Source: Nitrospirota bacterium (GTDB lineage Bacteria > Nitrospirota > Thermodesulfovibrionia > Thermodesulfovibrionales > Dissulfurispiraceae). From it: DNA of 53,816 bases. The stretch spans positions 1 through 53,816 of the forward strand of contig JAJZPZ010000003.1 of assembly GCA_021847795.1 (NCBI GenBank). The letters run 5' to 3'. The translations under genes were made by a program, and so were the position numbers. Below the pieces are notes generated by a model, which saw only the letters and a list, made by a program, of their open reading frames with translations, was not told the origin of the DNA and ran no database searches. This document shows, piece by piece, positions 39,761 through 49,554 of this stretch; position 1 is the first letter of the stretch, and each line of letters starts with the position of its first letter.

Positions 39761-42403
39761 ATGAAACTCCACTTTGACGGTAACCAGGAGTACCAGATAG
39801 AGGCCATCAGGGCCGTCGCCGATCTGTTCGAGGGGCAGCCTTTGAGCGGGGGCGATTTTGAATTTTCACTTACCGAGACAGGCTCGTTGCTTACGGAGCT
39901 TGGAGTCGGGAACAAGCTTGTGCTGGCTGAAGAGCAGATTTGGGAGAACATAAAGGAAATCCAGCAGCGCAATGGAATAGAGAGTGCGGATACGGCATTG
40001 CACGGGATGAACTTTTCTGTTGAGATGGAGACAGGAACGGGCAAGACCTATGTTTACCTGCGCACCATCTATGAATTGAACAAACTATATGGATTCAAAA
40101 AATTTATAATAGTCGTCCCGTCGATTGCCGTGCGGGAGGGTGTTCTTAAGAACCTGCAAATTACCCATGAGCACTTTCAGAACCTTTATGACAAAGTGCA
40201 GACCACATACGATGTATATGACAGCAAGAAAGTTTCTAATTTAAGGGGCTTTGCCGGTAATAACTCCATTCAGATACTGGTGATAAACATTGATGCTTTT
40301 GCGAAAGACAAAAATATAATCAACAAGCCCAATGACAAACTCACCGGGAAAAATCCCATCGAGTTCCTTCAGAGTACTAACCCTATTGTCATTGTGGATG
40401 AGCCGCAGAATATGGAAACGGACATCCGCAAAAAGGCGATTGCAAATCTCAACCCGCTGTGTACCCTTCGTTATTCAGCGACCCACACCAACCTGTATAA
40501 CCTGGTGTATTCCCTTAATCCCGTAAAAGCCTATGATTTGGGATTTGTGAAGCAGATAGAGGTTGATTCGGTGGTAAGCGAAAATGCCATGAACAAGGCG
40601 TTTATCCAGTTGGAAAGTATTAACGCAACCAAAACCAAGCTTACCGCAAAAGTCAAAATTGATTGCAACACGGATAAGGGAGTGATGAGAAAGTCGGTCA
40701 CTGTCAGGTCGGGTAACGATATTTACAAATTGAGCAAAGAGCGCGAGATATATAAAGAGGGCTTTATCATTGATGAAATTGATGCGGGGAACGGAACTAT
40801 TACCCTCACCAACGGTTTGATGCTCTCGGTAGGTGAAACCCGGGGCGGAATGAACGATGAGGTCATGAAGTTCATGATTCGCCGGACCGTTGAGGAGCAT
40901 CTCAAGAAAGAAAAGGCGCACAAGAGCAAAGGCATTAAGGTTCTTTCGCTGTTTTTCATCGACAAGGTGAGGAACTACCGGGGATACGACACCACAGGGA
41001 TCCCTGCGAAAGGGAAATTTGCCCGGTGGTTTGAGGAGATATACCAACAGGAAATTGGCAAACCTGCTTATAGCGGTCTGCTGCGCTACTCCATTGATGA
41101 AATACATAACGGTTATTTCTCACAGGACAGCAAAGGAAGACTGAAAGATACCGAAGGAGAGAGCCAGGCGGATGATGATACTTATAAACTGATAATGCAG
41201 GACAAAGAGAAACTCCTTGACCCTGCTACGCCGCTTCGCTTCATCTTCAGCCATTCCGCATTGCGGGAGGGGTGGGACAACCCGAATGTTTTCCAGATAT
41301 GTACGCTGAACGAGACCAGGTCGGAGCTTAAAAAGCGGCAAGAAATAGGACGGGGCTTGCGTCTGCCGGTAAATCATAACGGAGAGCGGGTGTTTGACCG
41401 CACCATAAACAGATTGACTGTTGTAGCGAATGAGCGGTATGAGGACTTCGCAAAAGCATTGCAGAAAGAAATACAAGAAGATTGCGGAGTGGATTTCTCG
41501 GGAAGGGTAAAGAACAAAGGGGACAGGCAAAAAATCAATTTCCGAAAAGGGTTCGAGGCAGATCCGAAATTTCTGCAAATCTGGGAAAGAATAAAATATC
41601 ACACACGGTACAGTGTCGAATATAAAACTTCTGACTTGATTGCCAGATCTGCGCACACAGTGAGGAACATGCCTGAAACCAGAAAACCAGCTGTCATGTC
41701 AACCAAGAAGAAGGTTTTACTGACTCGGGAAGGCGTTGATGGAGAGTTGATTAGCGATAGTGTTAATAATGATTACGGTGCACTGTTTGATATGCCTGAT
41801 ATTTTAGCGTACATTCAGTCGAAGACCGAGTTGACACGACATACTATCCTGGGAATACTCAAGAAATCGGGGAGATTAGGTGACGTGCTCCTCAACCCGC
41901 AGCTCTTTATGGATAATGCGATATCCGCAGTCCAATCAGTGCTGCATCAAATGATGGTGGATGGCATCAAATATGAAAAAATAGGCGATAAAGTCTATGA
42001 GATGGCGTTGTTTGATGACAAGGATTTTGAAGTGTACCTTGATCGGTTCACTTTCAAGGTACACAGCACCCATAAAACCATTCATGAAAACTATCTTCCG
42101 CTTGAGTCATCTGTCGAAAATCAGTTTGCCAGAGATTGTGAGAGCAGCGAGCACGTTGAGTTCTTTTTCAAGCTGCCTTCCTGGTTCAAAATAAACACGC
42201 CCATAGGAACCTATAACCCTGATTGGGCAGTGGTATTCACGGGCGAGAAAAAAGTCTACTTTGTCGCAGAGACAAAAAGTGAAGACCAGGAACTGAGGCC
42301 AAGCGAGAGCATGAAAGTCGCCTGCGGCAAAGCCCATTTTGAACGGTTTGATGATATAAAGTTCAAAGGACCGGTTCCATCGCTTTCTGAATTGAACCGG
42401 TGA
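39761..42403 (+). CDS. res: Type III restriction endonuclease subunit (Res)
   Basis: The 880-residue protein has helicase motif I METGTGKTYVYL (about 87-98), the motif II variant VDEPQNM (about 212-218), and SATHTN and GREGWDNPNVFQICTLNE-like motifs up to GRGLRLPVN. It ends with a nuclease domain, YNPDWAVVF...VYFVAETKS, that fits PD-(D/E)xK. Res translocates on ATP and cuts when two unmethylated head-to-head sites meet. It is full length for the family. The ribosome site is weak (GAGAAAG), which may keep cutting activity low. It converges on serS with 10 bases between. Confidence 0.94.
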   Translation: MKLHFDGNQEYQIEAIRAVADLFEGQPLSGGDFEFSLTETGSLLTELGVGNKLVLAEEQIWENIKEIQQRNGIESADTALHGMNFSVEMETGTGKTYVYLRTIYELNKLYGFKKFIIVVPSIAVREGVLKNLQITHEHFQNLYDKVQTTYDVYDSKKVSNLRGFAGNNSIQILVINIDAFAKDKNIINKPNDKLTGKNPIEFLQSTNPIVIVDEPQNMETDIRKKAIANLNPLCTLRYSATHTNLYNLVYSLNPVKAYDLGFVKQIEVDSVVSENAMNKAFIQLESINATKTKLTAKVKIDCNTDKGVMRKSVTVRSGNDIYKLSKEREIYKEGFIIDEIDAGNGTITLTNGLMLSVGETRGGMNDEVMKFMIRRTVEEHLKKEKAHKSKGIKVLSLFFIDKVRNYRGYDTTGIPAKGKFARWFEEIYQQEIGKPAYSGLLRYSIDEIHNGYFSQDSKGRLKDTEGESQADDDTYKLIMQDKEKLLDPATPLRFIFSHSALREGWDNPNVFQICTLNETRSELKKRQEIGRGLRLPVNHNGERVFDRTINRLTVVANERYEDFAKALQKEIQEDCGVDFSGRVKNKGDRQKINFRKGFEADPKFLQIWERIKYHTRYSVEYKTSDLIARSAHTVRNMPETRKPAVMSTKKKVLLTREGVDGELISDSVNNDYGALFDMPDILAYIQSKTELTRHTILGILKKSGRLGDVLLNPQLFMDNAISAVQSVLHQMMVDGIKYEKIGDKVYEMALFDDKDFEVYLDRFTFKVHSTHKTIHENYLPLESSVENQFARDCESSEHVEFFFKLPSWFKINTPIGTYNPDWAVVFTGEKKVYFVAETKSEDQELRPSESMKVACGKAHFERFDDIKFKGPVPSLSELNR

Positions 42404-42413
42404 CGGAAGAGGC

Positions 42414-43784
<1,371 letters not shown>

Positions 43785-43790
43785 CTAGCC

Positions 43791-45341
43791 ATGATTAATT
43801 TCAAGATTACGAATCTCGGCGACGGGTCGCTTTCCCTTGAAAAACCTTCCGGAAAAACCATGTCTCTCAAGCTGGGAGAGATCCTGAGGGCGGATGTTAT
43901 GGATATCCTACCTTCAGGCGAGGTCACACTGAAAGTCAAAGGGGATATTGTAACTGCAAAAACAGAGGTCCCCCTGGACAAGGGCGCAACCGCTTTTTTC
44001 AAAGTAACCGGACAGCCTGCAGAAGGCGGCGAATTAAAGCTCCAGTTCGTGGGATACCCTGATGAGCCCGGACAACCCGCAGGCGCCCTGCCGGCCCCTG
44101 ATCTCAAGGGCGAGACCCTGAACAAACTCATCCAGGACCTGTCCGGCGAGATGGCAGGGAGTACGGGCAGGGCAAACCCGGAGACAATCACAAACCTCAT
44201 TAAAGCGCTTCCGCCTGATATTGCCTCTTTGCCCAAGGACCTGAAGGTCAGGATACAGAATCTCCTGACCTCAAGCCTTAAGTCAACAGGGCAGAGTATT
44301 CAGTCAAGGCTTGACAGCCTGCTCACACAGCTTCCGGATACGCTGAAAGACCATCCTCTTGTTGAGAGCATAAAAAAAGATCTGATCATCAATATAGAGA
44401 AAATGCTGGGCCCCTCGCTGAAAACCGCACTGCAGAACACAGGAGTGGCGCTCGAAGCCAAACTGAAAACAGCTGTCGCCGGTTTGCTGATGCAGCAGAT
44501 GGAGCAGGATGCATCCCGCCCCGAACCATCACCGTCCTACAGCCCGGCACAGCATGGGGAGAGGGCTGATGCGAACCTGAAAGCCGTTCTTACGGGCGGA
44601 CTGCTCCAGCAGCAAGAGCATAGCAGTGAAGGAATCGCAGCAGAATTGCCGTCCCATGCCGGTTCCCCTGTACAGCAGGCTGAAAAAAATGCAGACAGGC
44701 CCGCACAGGTGAAACCTGAGCAAGGCGCTGCGCATGCAGACGCCCGCACCCCTGAACTGCCCTCAGTCAAGGGCGACCTGAAGGCGGCGCTCCTTGAATT
44801 AAGGGACTTCATTGCTGATAAAAAGGGGGGCGCTGCGGATAACGTTTCTGCCAGGATGCCCGCTGCTGCAAGCCAGGCAGCACATGACAGCGCTCAGGCC
44901 CAAAAGCTCCATGAGAATATCAACGGACTGCTCAAGGACATCGAGACTTTTCAGGCGCTTTCTAAAACAACAGACTCTTTTTATACCTTTCTGCCTTTGA
45001 ACTGGAAAGAGCTGCGGGAAGGGGAAATATCTTTTAAAAGAGGACAGGGCAATGCCGGAGTCAGGTCGTCCTATTCCTGCAGGCTTAATCTTGATCTCGG
45101 AGAATTCGGCAGCCTTTCGGTAATGGTCCTGATGTACAACAAGGATTTTTTTGTTTCCTTCAAAACGGAAAAAGCTGATCTCAGATCAACGCTCAACGCC
45201 AATCTTGATGAGCTCAAAGATACCTTCAGGGAAAAAGGAATGAGCCTGAAAGCGGTAAACAACCTGGATAAAGATGATCATTCCTTTGAGCAGATGGAAA
45301 AGCTCGCATCCTCGGAAAGGATAATCAACATAAAGGCATAG
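43791..45341 (+). CDS. FliK-like flagellar hook-length control domain protein
   Basis: The 516-residue protein has an N-terminal beta-rich domain (about 1-85), a long low-complexity middle rich in A, Q, P and S (about 85-390), and a C-terminal flg_hook-type domain (about 395-505) with [19 protein letters not shown] and [24 protein letters not shown]. FliK sets hook length and switches export specificity through FlhB. The next gene is an FlhB C-terminal-like protein, which supports a flagellar export role. The upstream half is unlike classic FliK, so the symbol is withheld. The mRNA may be nearly leaderless. Confidence 0.8.
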   Translation: MINFKITNLGDGSLSLEKPSGKTMSLKLGEILRADVMDILPSGEVTLKVKGDIVTAKTEVPLDKGATAFFKVTGQPAEGGELKLQFVGYPDEPGQPAGALPAPDLKGETLNKLIQDLSGEMAGSTGRANPETITNLIKALPPDIASLPKDLKVRIQNLLTSSLKSTGQSIQSRLDSLLTQLPDTLKDHPLVESIKKDLIINIEKMLGPSLKTALQNTGVALEAKLKTAVAGLLMQQMEQDASRPEPSPSYSPAQHGERADANLKAVLTGGLLQQQEHSSEGIAAELPSHAGSPVQQAEKNADRPAQVKPEQGAAHADARTPELPSVKGDLKAALLELRDFIADKKGGAADNVSARMPAAASQAAHDSAQAQKLHENINGLLKDIETFQALSKTTDSFYTFLPLNWKELREGEISFKRGQGNAGVRSSYSCRLNLDLGEFGSLSVMVLMYNKDFFVSFKTEKADLRSTLNANLDELKDTFREKGMSLKAVNNLDKDDHSFEQMEKLASSERIINIKA

Positions 45342-45348
45342 CAGGGAT

Positions 45349-45612
45349 ATGGATAAACGTACAAAAGCGGCTGCGATCCGCTATAAACCTGAAAAAGATT
45401 CCGCCCCCAAGGTCGTTGCCAAGGGAAGCGGGGCTATGGCGGAAAAAATTTTACAGATCGCGCGGGAACACAACATCCCCTTAAGAGACGACCCGCAGCT
45501 TGTGGAGGTGCTGTCAGCGCTTGACCTGTACCAGGAGATCCCCCCCGAACTCTACCGCGCTGTTGCAGAGATACTCGCTTTTGTATATAAAATGACGAAG
45601 AAAGCGAAATAA
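45349..45612 (+). CDS. FlhB C-terminal domain-like export switch protein
   Basis: The 87-residue protein has the fold of the cytosolic half of FlhB/Ysc[40 protein letters not shown], then [30 protein letters not shown]. In FlhB the self-cleaving NPTH would precede this; it is absent here, so the protein is like FlhX/YlqH relatives that can replace the cleaved C-terminal part. It is 7 bases after the FliK-like gene, which suggests a paired function in export switching. Confidence 0.9.
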   Translation: MDKRTKAAAIRYKPEKDSAPKVVAKGSGAMAEKILQIAREHNIPLRDDPQLVEVLSALDLYQEIPPELYRAVAEILAFVYKMTKKAK

Positions 45613-45780
45613 ATTCACATTAAATTTAATTTAGGTTCCAAATACTTACAGGTGTCATGTTATTATATTCTATTGTCGTGTTTTTAATGCCCATTTCTCG
45701 AATAAAGAATTAGACAAGGTTGGGATAAAGGAGCAGGTTGATTTTATAAAAGCGTTTAAACAGAATACTCAGGACATTAG

Positions 45781-46098
45781 GTGACTGGAAAAGACTATAA
45801 AATTGCAGAAAGGCTCAAATTCCTCGTTTCGCAACGGGTAAAAGTCCATGAGCTAATAATATTCGGCTCCAGGGCACGGGGCGATGCTGCCGAGGAGTCC
45901 GACCTTGACGTGCTTATCGTTGTCGACCACCTTGATCATGCATTGGAAAAGTATATAAGCATTTGTGCGTGGGAAGTCGGCTTTAGTGATGACGTGGTCG
46001 TTATGCCTGTCGCATTAAGCATAGATGCTGCGACTAATAGTCCGATCCGAGAATCCGCCTTTATGAAAAATGTCTATCGCGAGGGTGTAGCTGTATGA
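45781..46098 (+). CDS. MNT-type minimal nucleotidyltransferase
   Basis: The 105-residue protein carries IIFGSRARGDAAEESDLDVLIVV, the GS-x9-S-D-x-D signature of minimal nucleotidyltransferases. The start is GTG. It overlaps the HEPN gene by 4 bases, and the two form an MNT-HEPN pair. In the studied MntA-HepT system the nucleotidyltransferase adenylylates and silences the HEPN toxin. The 168 bases upstream are AT-rich and hold an open frame with no start codon. Confidence 0.88.
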   Translation: MTGKDYKIAERLKFLVSQRVKVHELIIFGSRARGDAAEESDLDVLIVVDHLDHALEKYISICAWEVGFSDDVVVMPVALSIDAATNSPIRESAFMKNVYREGVAV

Positions 46099-46493
46099 AG
46101 GAAGAATTGGCTGCATTAATAAAATATAGGCTCAAGGAAGCCGATGATTCCATTGAAGAGGCGAGGGTTCTCCTGAAAGAGAGTATGAGCCGGCGCGCAA
46201 TAATGAACCGTTTATATTATGCAATGTTTTATGCTGTGCTCGCTCTTTTACAAGAGAAGCAGATCGGAACTTCAAAACATGCGGGGGCAATATCACTGTT
46301 TGACAGAGAGTTTATAAAAGCCGGGTCATTTAAAAAAGAACTGTCCATTGCATTGCATCGCGCATTTGAACTCAGGCAAAAAGGAGATTACATGGAACAG
46401 GTCGATATTACAAAAGAAGATATAGATGAGATATTCCCAAAAGCATTAGATTTTGTAAATAAAACAAAAGCATATTTTCTGGGTAAGATATAA
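46095..46493 (+). CDS. HEPN domain protein of the MNT-HEPN pair
   Basis: The 132-residue all-helical protein has SRRAIMNRLYYAMFYAVLALLQ and ALHRAFELRQKGDYMEQ, typical of the UPF0332 branch of HEPN proteins. The RNase motif R-x4-6-H of toxic HEPN proteins is not present; the equivalent region reads RQKGDY. It may therefore not be an RNase or may use other residues. The start overlaps the MNT stop. Confidence 0.87.
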   Translation: MKEELAALIKYRLKEADDSIEEARVLLKESMSRRAIMNRLYYAMFYAVLALLQEKQIGTSKHAGAISLFDREFIKAGSFKKELSIALHRAFELRQKGDYMEQVDITKEDIDEIFPKALDFVNKTKAYFLGKI

Positions 46494-46572
46494 CCGGGCA
46501 ATTGTCCATGATTTTTGGAATAAGACGCAGCATCAGATATACTCTCGTGTAGTTAGCTATCGGCCTTTTGAC

Positions 46573-47223
46573 ATGAATACAAAGCGCACCCTGTTGGGTA
46601 TCTATCATAAGCTCTATGCCTTCTATGGTCCCCAGCACTGGTGGCCGGGCGATACTCCCTTCGAAGTTGCCGTCGGGGCAATCCTTACGCAGAACACCAA
46701 CTGGTCCAATGTCGAAAAGGCTGTCGGCAATCTTAAAAAAGCCGGGGTGCTCAATGCAAAAGCGCTGCACCTCCTGCCGCACGAACAACTTGCATCCCTC
46801 ATACGGCCTGCAGGCTACTTCAATGTCAAGGCAAAAAGGCTGAAGTATTTTTTAGACTTTCTACTGCATTATTACAGCGGCAGCATGAAAAAAGCGGGGA
46901 AGAAAGACACCCTGGCCCTGAGGCAGGAACTGCTGAATGTCAACGGGATCGGCCCCGAGACAGCCGACTCCATCCTCCTTTACGCCCTGGACAAGCCGGT
47001 ATTCGTGATAGATGCCTACACAAAACGCGTGCTGTCGAGACATGGCATCATGCAGGCAGGGGCCGGCTACGATGAATACCAGGACCTTTTTCACCAGGCC
47101 CTGGATCAGGAGGCACAACTCTTCAACGAATACCATGCCCTGATCGTCATGACAGGCAAGGATTACTGCAAACCAAAACCCCGCTGCAAAGAGTGCCCGC
47201 TGGAAGCGCCCACTCTCAAATAA
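46573..47223 (+). CDS. Endonuclease III-like DNA glycosylase (HhH-GPD)
   Basis: The 216-residue protein has the HhH-GPD fold: AVGAILTQNTNWSNVEKAVGNLK, hairpin NVNGIGPETADSILLYALDKPVFVIDAYTKRVL with the catalytic aspartate (D in VIDAY). At the place of the endonuclease III lysine (GxGRKTA) there is E (GIGPETA), so a lyase-free glycosylase like MagIII is more likely. The C-terminus has only three cysteines (DYCKPKPRCKECPL) where the iron-sulfur cluster needs four. It probably removes alkylated bases; activity is inferred. Confidence 0.87.
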   Translation: MNTKRTLLGIYHKLYAFYGPQHWWPGDTPFEVAVGAILTQNTNWSNVEKAVGNLKKAGVLNAKALHLLPHEQLASLIRPAGYFNVKAKRLKYFLDFLLHYYSGSMKKAGKKDTLALRQELLNVNGIGPETADSILLYALDKPVFVIDAYTKRVLSRHGIMQAGAGYDEYQDLFHQALDQEAQLFNEYHALIVMTGKDYCKPKPRCKECPLEAPTLK

Positions 47224-47479
47224 TAGTTCTACTGGTGCATGACGGTTTTCCCGGGAAAATAAAATTAGATGACGGGTCACCGGGATTTTGATACCATTTA
47301 TTATGAGAGCTGAGGAATGGCTCATCGGGACCCCGGTAGCAGTTGCGGTGATCAGGAGAGCGGAGCGCCTGGAGACGGAAATCACTCCTGCAGAAGCCGG
47401 CGCCTGAGAGAGAGCGGTTGCGCGGACAGGACGGCATCACAGGCAATCAAAAAAATTAATTATTCCCAGCGGAGAAACA

Positions 47480-48232
47480 GTGGCAACGGGAAAAGAGGGC
47501 GTACGCCTTGCAGCCATAGCAGACATCCACTATACCAGGAAATCCCAGGGGGCATTGCAGCCGCTTTTTTCCCTGATCTCAAAAAGTGCGGATGTGCTCC
47601 TGCTCTGCGGCGACATTACTGATACGGGCCTGCCGGAAGAGGCGCATGTGCTCGCAAAAGACCTGAAAAAAACAATGGAAATCCCCATGATCGGGGTCCT
47701 TGGAAACCATGATTATGAGTGCGGCAAACGGGATGAGATCCAGGAGATATTTCTCGATGCCGGGGTAAACATGCTTGATGGGACCACCTGTGAAGTCCGC
47801 GGCATCGGCTTTGCAGGAGTCAAGGGTTTTGCCGGCGGGTTTGAAAATCATGCCCTGCAGCCCTGGGGAGAGGACGCAATAAAATTATTCGTACAGGAAT
47901 CCGTAAATGAAGCAGTCCGGCTTGAATCAGCTTTATCCAAGTTGAGGACCCAGCAGCGCATTGTTCTCCTCCATTATGCCCCCATCCACGGCACGGTTGA
48001 AGGAGAGCATCCTGAAATCTATCCCTTCCTGGGCACCTGCAGGCTTGAGGAGCCTCTGAACCGCTGCGGCGTCACTACAGTCTTCCACGGCCATGCACAT
48101 GGAGGCAGCCCGCTGGGAAAGACCAGAGAGGGCGTTCCTGTCTATAACGTGTCCATGCCGGTACTGCGGCGGAATTACCCGGACCGCCCGCCATTCCGCC
48201 TTATAGAAATACCGGCATCAAGGGAGCCATAA
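47480..48232 (+). CDS. Calcineurin-like metallophosphoesterase
   Basis: The 250-residue protein has the full set of metal motifs: AIADIHYT (D-x-H), CGDITDTG (GD), LGNHDYE (GNHD), LLHYAPIHG and FHGHAHGG (GHxH). It opens with GTG preceded by GGAG. The substrate cannot be told from sequence; relatives hydrolyse nucleotides, phosphodiesters or proteins. Its stop shares a base with the next gene's ATG (TAATG), so the two are translated together. The 256 bases upstream hold only a 34-codon frame at 47303-47407 without a ribosome site. Confidence 0.9.
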   Translation: MATGKEGVRLAAIADIHYTRKSQGALQPLFSLISKSADVLLLCGDITDTGLPEEAHVLAKDLKKTMEIPMIGVLGNHDYECGKRDEIQEIFLDAGVNMLDGTTCEVRGIGFAGVKGFAGGFENHALQPWGEDAIKLFVQESVNEAVRLESALSKLRTQQRIVLLHYAPIHGTVEGEHPEIYPFLGTCRLEEPLNRCGVTTVFHGHAHGGSPLGKTREGVPVYNVSMPVLRRNYPDRPPFRLIEIPASREP

Positions 48233-49068
48233 TGCCTTCTTACGAGCATCCGCATGAGGCAGGAGCAGCAGCTGAAAGTGCAGACATCGACACCGCCCGA
48301 ATCTGCGCCCCGGATAATTACGGGGTTGATCCGAAAACCAGCGATTTTTACCGGAAGACAATTATAACGGCAAATGAGTCCATGGTCCCTTTTCTTGTAG
48401 GCGGCTCATATGCATTCAATTCCTTCACAGGGATCGGACGAAAGACAAAGGATTTCGATATCTTTGTCCATCCACGCGACGTGGAGCACATCATGAAAGT
48501 GTTCGCTGATGCCGGCTACAGCACAGAGATAACCGCCCCGCACTGGCTAGGCAAAGTCTTTTCAGGAGACGACTTCGTCGATATCATCTTCGGGTCCGGG
48601 AAGGGCATAAACGACATAGACGACGAGTGGTTTAAACACGCGGTTGAGAAGAAAATACTGGGGATACCTGTCAGGCTCTGCCCGCCCGAGGAGATCATCT
48701 GGTCAAAATCGTTCATTATGGAGCGGGAGCGTTATGACGGGGCCGATATCGCCCATCTCTTCCATGCCTGCGCTGAAGGCCTTGACTGGAAGCGCCTGCT
48801 TCACCGCTTCGGCCCCCACTGGAGGCTGCTCTTCAGCCACCTTATCCTCTTCGGATTCATCTATCCGTCAGACCGGGCGCGGATACCCGAATGGGTCACG
48901 GCCGAACTGCTCAGCCGCCTGGAGGATGAGATGAAAAGCCGGCCCCCTGCAGAGCGCGTCTGCCGGGGAACACTGCTCTCACGGGACCAATACCTGGTGG
49001 ATATCGCATGCCGGGGATACAGCGATGCCCGGCCCGATACAGCAAGCGCAGCCGGGGACCATACATAA
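48232..49068 (+). CDS. Nucleotidyltransferase-fold protein coupled to a metallophosphoesterase
   Basis: The 278-residue protein has VGGSYAFNSFTGIGRKTKDFDIFVHPRDVEHIMKVFADAGY, the GG/GS...T-x-D-x-D pattern of AbiEii-like and other minimal nucleotidyltransferase-fold proteins. DDFVDIIFGSGKG contains the third carboxylate region. The C-terminal half is helical (DGADIAHLFHACAEGLDWKRLLHRFGPHWRLLFSHLILFGFIYP). No toxin partner is obvious, but the gene is fused translationally to the metallophosphoesterase. AGGGAG stands before the ATG. The function is unknown. Confidence 0.82.
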   Translation: MPSYEHPHEAGAAAESADIDTARICAPDNYGVDPKTSDFYRKTIITANESMVPFLVGGSYAFNSFTGIGRKTKDFDIFVHPRDVEHIMKVFADAGYSTEITAPHWLGKVFSGDDFVDIIFGSGKGINDIDDEWFKHAVEKKILGIPVRLCPPEEIIWSKSFIMERERYDGADIAHLFHACAEGLDWKRLLHRFGPHWRLLFSHLILFGFIYPSDRARIPEWVTAELLSRLEDEMKSRPPAERVCRGTLLSRDQYLVDIACRGYSDARPDTASAAGDHT

Positions 49069-49160
49069 AGCTGCTTTCCCCGGGGCGCCGGGGGATTGAG
49101 CAGGACAAAGGCTTCGGGCAGCTGGTTTTATGACCGGGCTGTTGCCGGAAATTCCTCGAT

Positions 49161-49274
49161 TTAAAACTTCTTGTGGCAGATGTCACACTTGGTTGCATCT
49201 TTTACGTCTGGCGCCATTTTCCCGTTATGGCATTCTCCGCAATATTTCCCGTTGTAAATATCCCCCATGTTCAT
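49161..49274 (-). pseudogene. Remnant of a c7-type multihaem cytochrome, two haem motifs left
   Basis: The minus strand encodes 37 residues from ATG to TAA with MGDIYNGKYCGECHNG and CDICHKKF: two CxxCH c-type haem sites. MGDI-x2-GKxCGxCHNG is the signature of the c7-type triheme domain, which normally has a Sec signal and a third haem site. Here a TGA stands immediately before the ATG, and no signal peptide can be read upstream, so the protein could not reach the periplasm. It is best taken as a decayed gene end. A Crp/Fnr-type palindrome lies 43 bases upstream. Confidence 0.7.
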
Positions 49275-49316
49275 TCAGAGGATGACCTGCCACCCGTTCG
49301 TGGGAGCTGCTTGTTT

Positions 49317-49332
49317 TGTGATTTGAATCACA
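49317..49332. promoter_or_regulatory. Crp/Fnr-family palindrome
   Basis: TGTGATTTGAATCACA is a perfect TGTGA-N6-TCACA site. It lies 43 bases upstream of the cytochrome remnant (minus strand) and 223 bases upstream of the glycoside hydrolase gene (plus strand). Such sites often control cytochrome genes. The rest of 49069-49554 has a GGGGA-CTCCCC hairpin near 49480 and no other gene that I can see. Confidence 0.55.
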
Positions 49333-49554
49333 GAACACCTTCGTAAGCAGAAGCTATACTGTCTGCGCATAAGTATGATAGTCTATGGCGCACGGAAATT
49401 GCCGGCCCGGCAAACGGCGCGGGAAAGAAATAGCGGATTCGCTTGCGCCTTGAAAACATAAAGGCAGGGGACCGGAATAAGGGGACTCCCCGGAGCGGAA
49501 AATCATTTACTAATACGGAAATACCAACTTAACCACAGGGATGAGGAGAGAACA

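Noticed and set aside
45640-45784. Open frame ahead of the MNT gene ending DFIKAFKQNTQDIR
   Set aside because: No start codon is available in the frame, so it is at best a decayed remnant.
47303-47407. A 34-codon frame before the metallophosphoesterase gene
   Set aside because: The sequence looks helical and charged, but no Shine-Dalgarno sequence precedes the ATG and it is not coupled to the next gene.
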